Origin: Bacillota bacterium
Lineage (GTDB): Bacteria > Bacillota > Clostridia > Lachnospirales > Lachnospiraceae
Reading direction: 5' to 3'
Length of the DNA: 44,561 nt
Assembly: GCA_023663285.1 (NCBI GenBank)
Contig: JAMPHT010000024.1
Span: forward strand, 1-44,561
Notes under the pieces: generated by a model
Seen by the model: the letters and a program-made list of their open reading frames with translations, nothing else
What the model was told of the DNA's origin: nothing
Database searches by the model: none
Position numbers and translations under genes: made by a program
Shown here: positions 23,752 through 32,131 of the stretch, in pieces
How positions within the stretch are numbered: the first letter of the stretch is position 1
Layout: each line of letters opens with the position of its first letter

Positions 23752-24357
23752 TTATGATCTGATCATTCTTTTTAGCGCTTCCTGCATTTCCTCGATTCCC
23801 AGTCCATGCATTTCATCGATCACATCCCCCAGCATCTGGAATACCGTCAGATCGTACAGGCAGGCTCCGGTCATTCTCCCGGCCTCCCTTTTCACCTCTC
23901 CGTAATAGACGCCGTCCACCTCACAGTCCTTTATTTTGGGGAGAAAACTCAGGGCATACAACAGGACGGCGGACATGGGCTTCGTTCCAAAGGTGATATC
24001 CCCATAGACCAGCGATCCCTCCGGTATCTCTTCCAGAATGCGCATGAGCAGTTCAAGGCTCACGGCGTCGCTCTGCTCCTCCGCCACGGAGATCGCCCTG
24101 ACTTTCTCCTCCCCTATGCCAAGCTCCGCCAGTTCGCCCAGAAACGCCGCGTAATTATCCGGCGTATCCGCAGTATCCGGACGCACGACCAGCACCGTTA
24201 CGTCGTCTCCCGGATCCTGATGACCGGCGATCACCGGAATAATGGGAAAGCTGGACTCCCGGTTATGCTCCAGCGCAAAGCCCTTCGGCTCATACAACAG
24301 CTTCAGCAGATCTCCCCTTGCCTGGAGAGAGATATTGGTAAGATAGGTTTTTTTCAA
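23752..24357 (-). CDS. Stand-alone CARF-domain protein
   Basis: A 201-residue protein that looks like a CARF domain without an effector domain. The ligand-loop motif GDITFGTKPMSAV at residues 119-131 corresponds to the DxTHG/TGGTKxM loop that binds cyclic oligoadenylate, and VDGVYYGEV near 148 is the following strand with its tyrosines, as in the neighbouring Csx1-type protein. Only a short helical tail follows. The start is a TTG at 24357 with AAAGGAGG placed nine bases upstream. First gene of the operon with the sigma-like gene, the small Rossmann-like gene and cas6. It may sense the signal and control the sigma-like protein, or act as a ring nuclease. Confidence 0.75.
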   Translation of the reverse strand: MKKTYLTNISLQARGDLLKLLYEPKGFALEHNRESSFPIIPVIAGHQDPGDDVTVLVVRPDTADTPDNYAAFLGELAELGIGEEKVRAISVAEEQSDAVSLELLMRILEEIPEGSLVYGDITFGTKPMSAVLLYALSFLPKIKDCEVDGVYYGEVKREAGRMTGACLYDLTVFQMLGDVIDEMHGLGIEEMQEALKRMIRS

Positions 24358-24455
24358 TGTCTGCGGCCTCCTTTCCGATGTACGCCACCTTGATTTTAAG
24401 GCAGAAAGCCAAAATATGCAAGCGCCATGCGCTTCCCTCTTTGCCCTCCTGCTCT

Positions 24456-24487
24456 TTCCATAGCGCCGGTTTCCCTGCCCGGTTGCA
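24456..24487 (-). promoter_or_regulatory. ECF-like promoter motif B
   Basis: TGCAAC (24482-24487) and CTATGGAA (24456-24463) on the minus strand, 18 bases apart, followed by AGCAGGAGGGCAAAG. It stands 98 bases ahead of the CARF start. The spacer is almost the same as in motif A. Its TTGCAA is a palindrome shared with the divergent promoter of the csx1-type gene. Confidence 0.65.
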
Positions 24488-24511
24488 AAAAGACAGTATT
24501 TCTGCTATACT
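24483..24511 (+). promoter_or_regulatory. Sigma-A promoter of the CARF-HEPN gene
   Basis: TTGCAA (24483-24488), a 17-base spacer and TATACT (24506-24511), 37 bases ahead of the ATG. The -35 box overlaps the -35-like box of the divergent motif B. Confidence 0.75.
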
Positions 24512-24547
24512 TTTTTCAAAATCTAAAAAGGACAACGAGGGAAACAT

Positions 24548-26113
24548 ATGAGCAGACACTTTATCACCGTACTGGGTACGGGCAACTATTCGGAATGTAT
24601 TTATGAGACAGAGGACGGACAGTTTGCATATAAGACGCCCTTTGTGCAGATCGCCGTTTTAAAGTATGTCATGCCCGACTTCAGGCGCGGCGATAAGATC
24701 ACCGTCTTTGCCACGGAGAAAGCGGAAGAAAAGAACTGGAATACCACTATAACGGCAACGCCCCAAAATACTGAAGGCAAATCCAAGCCTATACAGAAAA
24801 AACTGCGTTTCGGGAAAAAGACCTTTCATCTGCAGTTCCAGATGGAATCAGCGGCCGAAGCCGACAGCCTGTCCTCCGGCGGGACGGAGAGAAAGGGGCT
24901 GGACGCTTTATTGCAGGAAGAATTTCCCGATGTGCAGAGAACGCTGGTGCGGATACCCGAGGGCAGGAACGCCGGGGAACTGAACCAGATCTTTGAATGT
25001 ATTTACGGAGCGCTTTCCAACGGCGAAACCGTATTCTTTGACTTTACGCACGGCCTCCGCAACCTTCCCATGCAGGCGCTGGCAGTGGTAAACTATGCCA
25101 AGGTATTAAAAAGGGTCAAGGTCAGGGGACTCTACTACGGCGCTTTTGAACTGGGAACACTACAGGACGACGGTCTGCGGCATGTGCAGATCCTGGATAT
25201 GTCTTTCTGCAGTACGCTGCAGGACTGGACCAGCGCGGCTGAAGCTTTCGTGAAAACAGGCAGCAGCAATCAGATCAAGACTCTGTATCAGCGGCTGAAC
25301 GACACAGATAATGCAGATCCCGGATACAAGGACATTCTGAACAGTCTTTATGATCTGACAAACTGCCTGGAGACCTCAAGGGGAACCATCGATTCCGCAA
25401 ACCGGACGGACGCCACCCCTCCAAACAGCCGAAACAGTATCTATTGCGCCTACAAAACTTTTCAGGATCAATATAAGGAACTGTATTCCGGGCGTCTTGC
25501 CGCCCCGGATCATCCTGCCGCCGACCAGCCCATAGAGCGTCTGATCGAATATATCTACAGGGATGTGAAGATTCTAAACAGCAGAAAGCTTTTCCTTGAA
25601 AGAGACGGACGACAGGTCAAGATGAGATATACTGCCCTGGGAATGTCGGCGGTACAATGGGCGCTGGACAAAAACCTGATCCAGCAGGGCTTTACTGCCC
25701 TGAATGAAACGATCATCAGTTATATCTGTGAGTTGTACAATGTTCCGGCAAAATTCTGGCTCTGGCGGGAGGACGTCAGGAGAACGGTTCGAAGCGTGTC
25801 CGTGGACTACGAGGACGAGCGATATCCGCAGGACGTCAGGGAAAAGTATTGGATCCCGGACTGGAAAAAGAAGAATCCGGATCTTGTTGAAAAATTTGGG
25901 GAACAGGCGAAGGAAATATTGCTCACCCTTCCCGAAAGCGTATTTATGCTTGTCAAACAGATAGCCAATGACCGAAATTCCCTGAACCACTTCGGCTTTT
26001 CAAACGATGGGACCCTGATTGCCTATGATGTCCTCAGAAGCCGTCTTGTGGACAGATACCAGCGGATGAACCAGATTCTGGAAAGCACCCCCGGTATCAC
26101 AGGTTCCGTCTGA
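24548..26113 (+). CDS. CARF-HEPN ribonuclease, Csx1/Csx2 (TM1812) type
   Basis: A 521-residue ancillary RNase of type III immunity. The N-terminal CARF domain starts HFITVLGTGNYSECIYE and carries the DFTHGLRNLPM signature at residues 165-175 (the DxTHG loop that binds cyclic oligoadenylate made by Cas10). The C-terminal part is helical and ends with the HEPN motif R-x4-H at 476-481 (RNSLNH), the RNA-cleaving residues. On ligand binding it would degrade RNA without sequence specificity. It is transcribed away from the CARF/sigma operon from its own sigma-A-type promoter, so it can be present before induction. GAGGG precedes the ATG. Both active motifs are intact. Confidence 0.88.
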   Translation: MSRHFITVLGTGNYSECIYETEDGQFAYKTPFVQIAVLKYVMPDFRRGDKITVFATEKAEEKNWNTTITATPQNTEGKSKPIQKKLRFGKKTFHLQFQMESAAEADSLSSGGTERKGLDALLQEEFPDVQRTLVRIPEGRNAGELNQIFECIYGALSNGETVFFDFTHGLRNLPMQALAVVNYAKVLKRVKVRGLYYGAFELGTLQDDGLRHVQILDMSFCSTLQDWTSAAEAFVKTGSSNQIKTLYQRLNDTDNADPGYKDILNSLYDLTNCLETSRGTIDSANRTDATPPNSRNSIYCAYKTFQDQYKELYSGRLAAPDHPAADQPIERLIEYIYRDVKILNSRKLFLERDGRQVKMRYTALGMSAVQWALDKNLIQQGFTALNETIISYICELYNVPAKFWLWREDVRRTVRSVSVDYEDERYPQDVREKYWIPDWKKKNPDLVEKFGEQAKEILLTLPESVFMLVKQIANDRNSLNHFGFSNDGTLIAYDVLRSRLVDRYQRMNQILESTPGITGSV

Positions 26114-26122
26114 TACTCCGGC

Positions 26123-26159
26123 GCAAAAGGGGGATGGAGTATGGCTACTCCGCTTTTGC
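26123..26159. terminator. Nested hairpin between convergent genes
   Basis: GCAAAAG (26123-26129) pairs with CTTTTGC (26153-26159) and GGAGTA with TACTCC inside. It lies where the csx1-type gene and the J-domain gene converge and includes the last codons of the latter. Plausible bidirectional terminator without a long T run. Confidence 0.4.
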
Positions 26160-26840
26160 ATACCTTAAGAGCAGATTGTAAGCCGTGTTGATCCTCTTGC
26201 ACATTTCTTCATCCCCTCCCCCTGTATTATCCGGATGAAACTGTTTTATCAGCGCATTTCTGGCTTTTTTCAGTTCCGCCCTTGTATAGGACTCTTTCAC
26301 CCGCATCAGCTGTCTTGCCTGCTGAAGGGAGGAGGTCTGTTTCTGCTTCCGCTGCTGCGCTTTCTCCCTCTCCGCTCTTTCTCTCTCCGCTTTCTCCCTC
26401 TCCAGGCGCTCTCTCCGCATCCTCTCCTGTTCGGCTCTCTCCCGCCGGATCTTCTCCTGCTCCTCTTTCTCCTTTTGTATTTTTTCCCATTCCATCCCAC
26501 AGGCCGTCTTTTCCCATTTCCGCCTGTCATACAGCTGGGCGTAGGGCCTGGACTTTCTCTTGATGGCGACGATAACGCTCGTCATAAGGGCGTCCGCTAT
26601 GTAGGCGGAAGCCGCCCAGGCAAAGCGCAGAAGCAGATACGCCCACACCAGGCTTCCAAAGCTGCCGATCGGCCACATTTTGACCACGATAACCAGTGTC
26701 AGGACAACATCCATAAACAGCATCAGCAGGACGCCCTGGCAATCAGCCTGTAATTTTTTCTCCGCCGCCCTGTAAACGGCGTTTCCCAGAAACGCGGCGC
26801 ACCCTGTTTTCCATTCCTTTATCCTTTTCGTCATGACCAT
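26145..26840 (-). CDS. Membrane-anchored J-domain protein
   Basis: A 231-residue protein. Two hydrophobic segments lie near residues 35-60 and 65-95, then a long highly charged coiled coil (about residues 125-175, repeated REKAERER-type words) and a C-terminal J domain with the HPD motif at residues 202-204 (IKQFHPDNTGG). J domains stimulate the ATPase of Hsp70 (DnaK) and recruit it to clients; here it would do so at the membrane. It is monocistronic between the Csx1-type gene and the RAMP operon and has promoter motif C 71 bases upstream, which links it to the CARF/sigma operon. GGGAGGAGGA stands just ahead of ATG. J-domain proteins are not standard type III parts. Confidence 0.85.
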   Translation of the reverse strand: MVMTKRIKEWKTGCAAFLGNAVYRAAEKKLQADCQGVLLMLFMDVVLTLVIVVKMWPIGSFGSLVWAYLLLRFAWAASAYIADALMTSVIVAIKRKSRPYAQLYDRRKWEKTACGMEWEKIQKEKEEQEKIRRERAEQERMRRERLEREKAERERAEREKAQQRKQKQTSSLQQARQLMRVKESYTRAELKKARNALIKQFHPDNTGGGDEEMCKRINTAYNLLLRYAKAE

Positions 26841-26911
26841 TCCTCCTCCCGCGGGAGCGGTTCCATAGTACCGCTTCCCGTTCAGCCAGGGCTTTCCTGC
26901 CCTCCTGTCAG

Positions 26912-26943
26912 TACTATAGGGCTGGTCCTTGCGAACAGTTGCA
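26912..26943 (-). promoter_or_regulatory. ECF-like promoter motif C
   Basis: TGCAAC (26938-26943) and CTATAGTA (26912-26919), 18 bases apart on the minus strand, then GACAGGAGGGCAGG. The spacer differs in sequence from A and B, so the two boxes and the spacing are what is conserved. Confidence 0.65.
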
Positions 26944-26972
26944 TGAAATGAAAAATCTTTTATTTTATTTCT

Positions 26973-28859
26973 TTATTCCGGTTTTACCACCGACCTGATC
27001 TCCGGGAGCGCCGCTTTTCTGCTCTGGTACTCCCTTGCATTGATATTCATGTATCTGGTCTTTCCGTCCTCCGGGATCCTCCGGGAATCTTTCATCAGAA
27101 AGAACTCCTGGATATGTGGCAGCCGGTCTATGGTCCTGCTGCCCAGATACCGGTTTATCTCCTCCTTATAACATTCTATGGCCTGATCGATCTCTATCCC
27201 GCAGAAAGGATCCGCCGCCAGTTCTTCCGACTGATAGGCGCGCTGCATATCCAGCTTCCCGGCTTTTGTGATCCGCACGGATATCCTCCCGTAGCCGTAG
27301 GATTTTGCCTTGCCCACGTTCATCTGGGAACCCTCGTTCAGCCTCACCGCCCATAACAGCAGACCCAGTTCGTCCTCCGTCAGGTTCCAGAAACGGATCT
27401 TCCCGGCAAATTTCGCCCCTGCCGCCAGAGGCCGTATGGCTGACGCCATTATGTCATTTCCGCCAAAGGCCTCTGCCACTGGCGCTTTATGAAGCCAGTA
27501 CTGCTTCGCCCCGCGCAGCTGAAAACCATCCGTATTATATGTTTTCTCCGCTTTCCCGTCCTGCTTCAGATAATCGAGATAGCTGGAAGGCTTGGGCTCC
27601 GCCAGGATCAGCTTCCGTTCCGCCCCGCATCCCGCATCATTCTGCAGTACCGCATCCGAAAAGGAAAGCTTGGACTTATAGCTTTTTTCCGGCGAAGCGT
27701 ATCCGAACAGCGCCTTGGCATAGTCCACGCCGCCTGCTTTCCCTATCTGCTTCAGCCCCTCTTTCACGCTATGGTCATAAAACAGCCGCAGTCTGGGCGT
27801 AAAGCCGAAATATAGTCTGTCCCCTGACCGGATATAGAAAACGGGACGCATCTCTCCCTCTTCGGGCAGATCGAAGCACTGTTTTCCCCCAAACTGCTTC
27901 AGCGAATTTTCCCGCTTTTTCATATCGATCCGAAACACCCTGACGTCCTCATCAGGGATACGGAGACTGTCCTTTCCCTTATCCACTTCCGGAATGATAT
28001 AGACCGCTTTTTTCTTATTCATCCTGCCTGTGCTGACAGCGTATCCCTGATTTTTGTACTCTCCGGGATATCCTACCGCTGTAACATCTTTCCCATGGCT
28101 CACTTCATAGGACACGGGCAAGTAATAGGGATGATACTCATCGTTGGGCGTTTCCTTATAATCCACTCTGCCGTCCCGTTCACTGCGGCTGAACGCACGA
28201 AATTCATGCTGCAGAATACTCCTGCCTTTCTGGAGGAAAAAGCCATAGGAAAACCGATCCCCATGTTTCAGATAATCATTGATGATCTTCCTCTCACTTA
28301 AGACATAATAATTCATTTTGTGAAAATCCCGATCGACAGAATCTATTTTGGTCTGATAGATCACATACTCTCCGCCTTCATTGGACACATACCCTGCCTG
28401 TACATTCTGCAATACGCTGAACCGGTAACTTTTATTCCCGTCCCGAAGTACCAGCTGCTTCGCCCCCAGGATATTGTTATATCGCGCTTTCTCCGCCCCA
28501 TATGCCACAGTGCGGTACATCAGCGTGTAATCGTCAATATCCTCCTCATAGCCGCACAGCCCCAGCACCTGCACATTATTCCGGATCAATCCCCGCATGG
28601 TGCTGCCCGGAATCGCGGATCTGCCTTTTGCATCCCGGTAAAAATGCCCTGTCCCGTCGTCGATCATGACGGGGGTCTCCGCAGTGACCTCATAGGAAAT
28701 CTCCCCCGTGACCAGATTCTCCTCCATGGAATCATGGTCGGTAAGTTTTCCTGTTGGATATTGATAGGGCTTATCATAAAAAGAGATAAAATTATAGGGG
28801 GCGCCCACGTATTTCTGATTCCCGCCGCTGTTTGCCTGATATGATTTTCTGTCTCCCAT
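26973..28859 (-). CDS. RAMP protein, TIGR03986-like (Cas7-type)
   Basis: A 628-residue RAMP-superfamily protein of the type III effector complex. The N-terminal segment GAPYNFISFYDKPYQ resembles the YNFV start of the TIGR03986 CRISPR RAMP family. AIPGSTMRGLIRNNVQ near residue 83 is the characteristic glycine and helix segment of Cas7 folds, and KAKSYGYGRISV near residue 540 is the C-terminal glycine-rich loop. It should bind crRNA in the backbone. It is the last gene of the interference operon; its start is 12 bases after the Csx19-like stop, with GTAGGAGG as ribosome site. No defect visible. Confidence 0.8.
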   Translation of the reverse strand: MGDRKSYQANSGGNQKYVGAPYNFISFYDKPYQYPTGKLTDHDSMEENLVTGEISYEVTAETPVMIDDGTGHFYRDAKGRSAIPGSTMRGLIRNNVQVLGLCGYEEDIDDYTLMYRTVAYGAEKARYNNILGAKQLVLRDGNKSYRFSVLQNVQAGYVSNEGGEYVIYQTKIDSVDRDFHKMNYYVLSERKIINDYLKHGDRFSYGFFLQKGRSILQHEFRAFSRSERDGRVDYKETPNDEYHPYYLPVSYEVSHGKDVTAVGYPGEYKNQGYAVSTGRMNKKKAVYIIPEVDKGKDSLRIPDEDVRVFRIDMKKRENSLKQFGGKQCFDLPEEGEMRPVFYIRSGDRLYFGFTPRLRLFYDHSVKEGLKQIGKAGGVDYAKALFGYASPEKSYKSKLSFSDAVLQNDAGCGAERKLILAEPKPSSYLDYLKQDGKAEKTYNTDGFQLRGAKQYWLHKAPVAEAFGGNDIMASAIRPLAAGAKFAGKIRFWNLTEDELGLLLWAVRLNEGSQMNVGKAKSYGYGRISVRITKAGKLDMQRAYQSEELAADPFCGIEIDQAIECYKEEINRYLGSRTIDRLPHIQEFFLMKDSRRIPEDGKTRYMNINAREYQSRKAALPEIRSVVKPE

Positions 28860-28871
28860 CCCTTCCGCCTC

Positions 28872-29246
28872 CTACGCGATTCCCATGAGTCTTGTGAGCG
28901 CTACCGACGCCTGACCATCCTCGTCATATTCCAGATGTTCGCAGACACACAGGTATTTTCCCGGTCCGAAATAACGATCCTGCAGCGCATATTTCTTTAC
29001 CAGACAGTCCCCGTCCATGGTTCCTGTTACCCGCACCGCCCGCCATTCGCCCTCTTCCCCGTAGAGATGCATTTCCTTATCCTCGCCGAAAAACCGCGCT
29101 TCCAGACATTCATCCCAGTCAGGCTCCTTCAGATCCGCTGTTCTGCAAAAGGTAATGCCGCTCATCCCGTATACCAGGGCATACGGATACTCCCCTATAT
29201 GCTCCAGGGCCTTACCCGCATCCATCCTCTCCGCTGTGTAACTCAT
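28872..29246 (-). CDS. csx19: Csx19-like type III-D protein
   Basis: A 124-residue protein. The segment CLEARFFGEDKEMHLYGEEG near residue 50 resembles the ARxFxxxxE pattern of the Csx19 (TIGR03984) family that is specific to type III-D loci. The ATG at 29246 overlaps the stop of the double-Cas7 gene as ATGA and has GGGGAGG upstream; a longer frame to 29327 lies inside that gene and is rejected. The role of Csx19 is not well established; it may serve as a structural part of the complex. Its position between RAMP genes agrees with that. The match is by eye, so the name is moderately sure. Confidence 0.6.
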   Translation of the reverse strand: MSYTAERMDAGKALEHIGEYPYALVYGMSGITFCRTADLKEPDWDECLEARFFGEDKEMHLYGEEGEWRAVRVTGTMDGDCLVKKYALQDRYFGPGKYLCVCEHLEYDEDGQASVALTRLMGIA

Positions 29247-30589
29247 CCTGCCGCCTCCCCCCTGTGTACTGCCTTCATGCACCTTGAAACGATTCCCGCC
29301 GTATCCGTCACGACGCCCTTTTCCCATTCGATTGTGGCGGTATCATGGTTTTTACGATCCCGGATCACTATGCGTTCCACGTCGATAAAGCCTTTCCCCA
29401 CGCCATATCCGCTGCCCACGCTCATCAAACCTGCTGCCATATCCCGAAGCGCCAGCAGGAGCAGCCCGCAGGTACTGTCCGGATGATTCCGGTCATTCAC
29501 CAGCATATGGAACTCGACCCTGCCGGACACATTTTTCTCGTTAAACAGCCCGCCGTGGATGACCCCTCCCGTAAACTTGTCGAGATGGATCCTGCTCCTC
29601 ACAGGCGCCTGATCGTTGTCCTCCCTGTTCCCCACTACCGCATCAAAAAACACAATATTGCCTGTCTCTCCGAAAGTTTCTTCCATGACGCTGCCATTGC
29701 CCAGATAGGAGGCGATCTTTTCCATCTGGCTCCTGACGGCGCCCTTGAGCGAACTTCCCGGCACGATATATTCTTTTGCCGCGTTCCTGATATTCATACT
29801 GTCAGGCGCGTCCTTCCCATAATCCTGCACCGCGATGCTTTTCACAAGCAGTTCGCCCTCCGTGCTTCCCGTCACCGTCACTTCATACGCCGCCGCAGAC
29901 GCTGCAGGAGTCTGCATCTCGTGGAAAATATCCTCATAAGCATCGTCCCCAAGGGAGTCCTCATCCGCCCATTGTCTGCGGTCCTCCGCCTTTTTCATAT
30001 CAAAGGCCTTTCTTTTCAGGCTCTTCAGTTCCATAAAGCCGCAGCCGCTGCTCTTCTGCCCGCCGAACTGTACGTTTCCCTGATGAACCGCCGAAAACGT
30101 CTCCTCCAGTTCCTCCCGGAAGCCGTCGTCGTAGAGATATACGGAAAATCCGAATTCCGCGCCTGCCCCGATATATCCCGTGTTAAATCTATGACCCGCC
30201 TGCCTGTCCGTTCCCTTGATCGTACTGCCTGCACAGGTTCCGGTCTTTGGGTCGATACTGACCCGGGGGCGGAGTTCCAGGATCAGGTGTTCCTCTGAAA
30301 ACAGCCCGTCGCTGAACCTGACCCTGCTGGCGCCGCTGCCGGAATCCGTGTTTTCCCCGGAACGAATATCGCCAAAAAGTCTCGCCGCCTGCGCTTCACC
30401 GTGAATCTTCCCGTAATACTGCCGCAGCACGCCGGCCAGGCCGGAAGCCTGTATAAAGGGAACGTTGGATACCGGATGCACCAGCACTTCCTCCTGATCC
30501 CCGGATGCGCTTCCGATGTGGAAAGGCTGCGTGCAGACTGCAGTCACCAGATATTTTATCACTTTCTGATATTTCATGTTTCCTGTCAT
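29243..30589 (-). CDS. Double-Cas7 (Csm3-like) fusion RAMP protein
   Basis: A 448-residue protein with two Cas7/Csm3-type RAMP domains in tandem. The first (about residues 10-205) shows PFIQASGLAGVLRQYYGK and the loop GGQKSSGCGFMEL; the second (about 230-430) shows YIVPGSSLKGAVRSQMEKI and the loop GSGYGVGKGFIDV. Fused Cas7 units are known in type III-D and III-E systems and build the crRNA-binding backbone; in Csm3 a conserved aspartate cuts target RNA, and SSLKGAVR regions lie close to it. Start directly follows the Csx10 stop. An internal ATG at 30577 is a possible alternative start. Confidence 0.82.
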   Translation of the reverse strand: MTGNMKYQKVIKYLVTAVCTQPFHIGSASGDQEEVLVHPVSNVPFIQASGLAGVLRQYYGKIHGEAQAARLFGDIRSGENTDSGSGASRVRFSDGLFSEEHLILELRPRVSIDPKTGTCAGSTIKGTDRQAGHRFNTGYIGAGAEFGFSVYLYDDGFREELEETFSAVHQGNVQFGGQKSSGCGFMELKSLKRKAFDMKKAEDRRQWADEDSLGDDAYEDIFHEMQTPAASAAAYEVTVTGSTEGELLVKSIAVQDYGKDAPDSMNIRNAAKEYIVPGSSLKGAVRSQMEKIASYLGNGSVMEETFGETGNIVFFDAVVGNREDNDQAPVRSRIHLDKFTGGVIHGGLFNEKNVSGRVEFHMLVNDRNHPDSTCGLLLLALRDMAAGLMSVGSGYGVGKGFIDVERIVIRDRKNHDTATIEWEKGVVTDTAGIVSRCMKAVHRGEAAG

Positions 30590-32119
30590 TTACGCGCCTC
30601 CTGTTTCTGTCCCTGCTGTTTTTTTGTCATACCGTATCATTCTTATGAGCAGCTCCAGCTTATATTTCAGTTCCTCCTCTTCGGTGAGCAGCCTGGATTT
30701 CGGAACTCCCATAACACTCTCTTTCTGCTTCGTACTGACGGACAGCAATGTTTCCAGATCGGTGTCAAATACGCGGTGTATATACTTTTTCAGTTCTCCG
30801 ATACTGTTTCTGGCTTTCTGTATATTGCTGTTCTCTTCCTTGTCAAGGGTATGGCTCAGATACCCGTCGATGTATCTCACAGCCTCACGGGGTTCATATT
30901 GATATGCGGCTGCAAAGGATTCCAGGATACCCAGCTGACTGTTCGCGATCTTTCCTTTCGGAAACGGATGCTCTACCACATACGCATTTATTTTCCTGTC
31001 CAGCAGATTTCGGTAATAGCATCCCGCAGCGATCTGCAGGGTTTCCCCATCTTCCGCATATCCCTCCTCTGCGGCGGGAACCATCCTTTCTACAGGCAGT
31101 GCGGCTTCCTTATATCTGATTTTTTCATATCCGCCCAGGAACATGACCCTTCCCAGACCTTCGTTCAGACGGACGCCGATTCCCCGGTGGCAGAGCGCAA
31201 GCATTCTTTCCCTTGTAAACGTTCCGCTATATTTTAAGTGGAACACGCTGCCCTGCTCATACATGACCGCCGACGGCGTCCTGGTTCTCCATGTGTTGTT
31301 GAATCCCCTTACATCCACCGTGGATGTGGAGCAAAAAGCTGCCTCCAGATCGGTAACGCCCATCTTTTCCGCCAGCGCGGCACAGTCCAGACCGCACAGT
31401 TCTCCCTTTTCATCCCGCATGACCGTATTGGATAAGAGCATCATATAACATTCCTTTTCCAGATCCTCTGCGGGCAGATACTCCTCAAAGGGAAGCCTGT
31501 CCGTATATTCACAACGGATCACCCTGCATTTGCCAAGTCCTGCGGTGCGGGCGTTTCCCACTGTGAAATCTCCCGCAAACACATCCCGTATCCTCTCCCT
31601 GAGGCTGTCATCCTCCAGGGCGATATAGCCTGTAAAAGTATAACCCGCGCAGATATGCTCGCTTCGGAATACATTCCGCTTTTCCTCATTGATCGTGATC
31701 TTAAGGTCTGAACCGGTATCCACATTATAATAGTAAATGCAGTCACCCTCCATACGGCAGAATCTCCCCAGGGACGCCCGCTTTTTCCCTTCCTCAAACT
31801 CCCCCCGGATCACCACGTTATCTATTTCTTTCTTCCCCCGCTGTTCCGTCTTGTCCTCATAAAAGCCTTTCGGCGAAGGAATCAGTTCTTTCTCCCCGTC
31901 TGTCAGATAGGCGTTCAGATACCTGACCCTGGTGGAAAGCAGACTCCTTTTCATGGTCTCGAAATCCGCTTCCTGGGCCAGCGCATTCATCACAACGCCC
32001 CTTAACGCCGTTCCCGGTATGTATCGCAGCGTCACAGTCTGTCCGCTCTGGCTGCTGCTGTCATCGGCAATCCGCACCGGCTCCAGGTTCTGAAAAACAA
32101 TTTTTAAATATTCCCCCAT
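30590..32119 (-). CDS. csx10: Csx10-like RAMP protein (Cas5-type) of type III-D
   Basis: A 509-residue RAMP. The N-terminus MGEYLKIVFQNLEPVRIAD and TLRYIPGTALRGVVMNAL near residue 27 correspond to the Csx10 family, the Cas5 equivalent of type III-D that caps the crRNA 5' end next to Cas10. FTVGNARTAGLGKCRV near residue 185 is the glycine-rich loop. The C-terminal 150 residues are helical and basic. The start is 12 bases after the Cas7 stop; the next gene starts right at its own stop, so translation is coupled. No frameshift seen. Confidence 0.8.
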   Translation of the reverse strand: MGEYLKIVFQNLEPVRIADDSSSQSGQTVTLRYIPGTALRGVVMNALAQEADFETMKRSLLSTRVRYLNAYLTDGEKELIPSPKGFYEDKTEQRGKKEIDNVVIRGEFEEGKKRASLGRFCRMEGDCIYYYNVDTGSDLKITINEEKRNVFRSEHICAGYTFTGYIALEDDSLRERIRDVFAGDFTVGNARTAGLGKCRVIRCEYTDRLPFEEYLPAEDLEKECYMMLLSNTVMRDEKGELCGLDCAALAEKMGVTDLEAAFCSTSTVDVRGFNNTWRTRTPSAVMYEQGSVFHLKYSGTFTRERMLALCHRGIGVRLNEGLGRVMFLGGYEKIRYKEAALPVERMVPAAEEGYAEDGETLQIAAGCYYRNLLDRKINAYVVEHPFPKGKIANSQLGILESFAAAYQYEPREAVRYIDGYLSHTLDKEENSNIQKARNSIGELKKYIHRVFDTDLETLLSVSTKQKESVMGVPKSRLLTEEEELKYKLELLIRMIRYDKKTAGTETGGA

Positions 32120-32131
32120 ACTGCGCCCCCT

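Noticed and set aside
26227-26530. Arg/Glu-rich alternative frames over the J-domain gene
   Set aside because: They are shadows of the charged coiled-coil region of the real gene.
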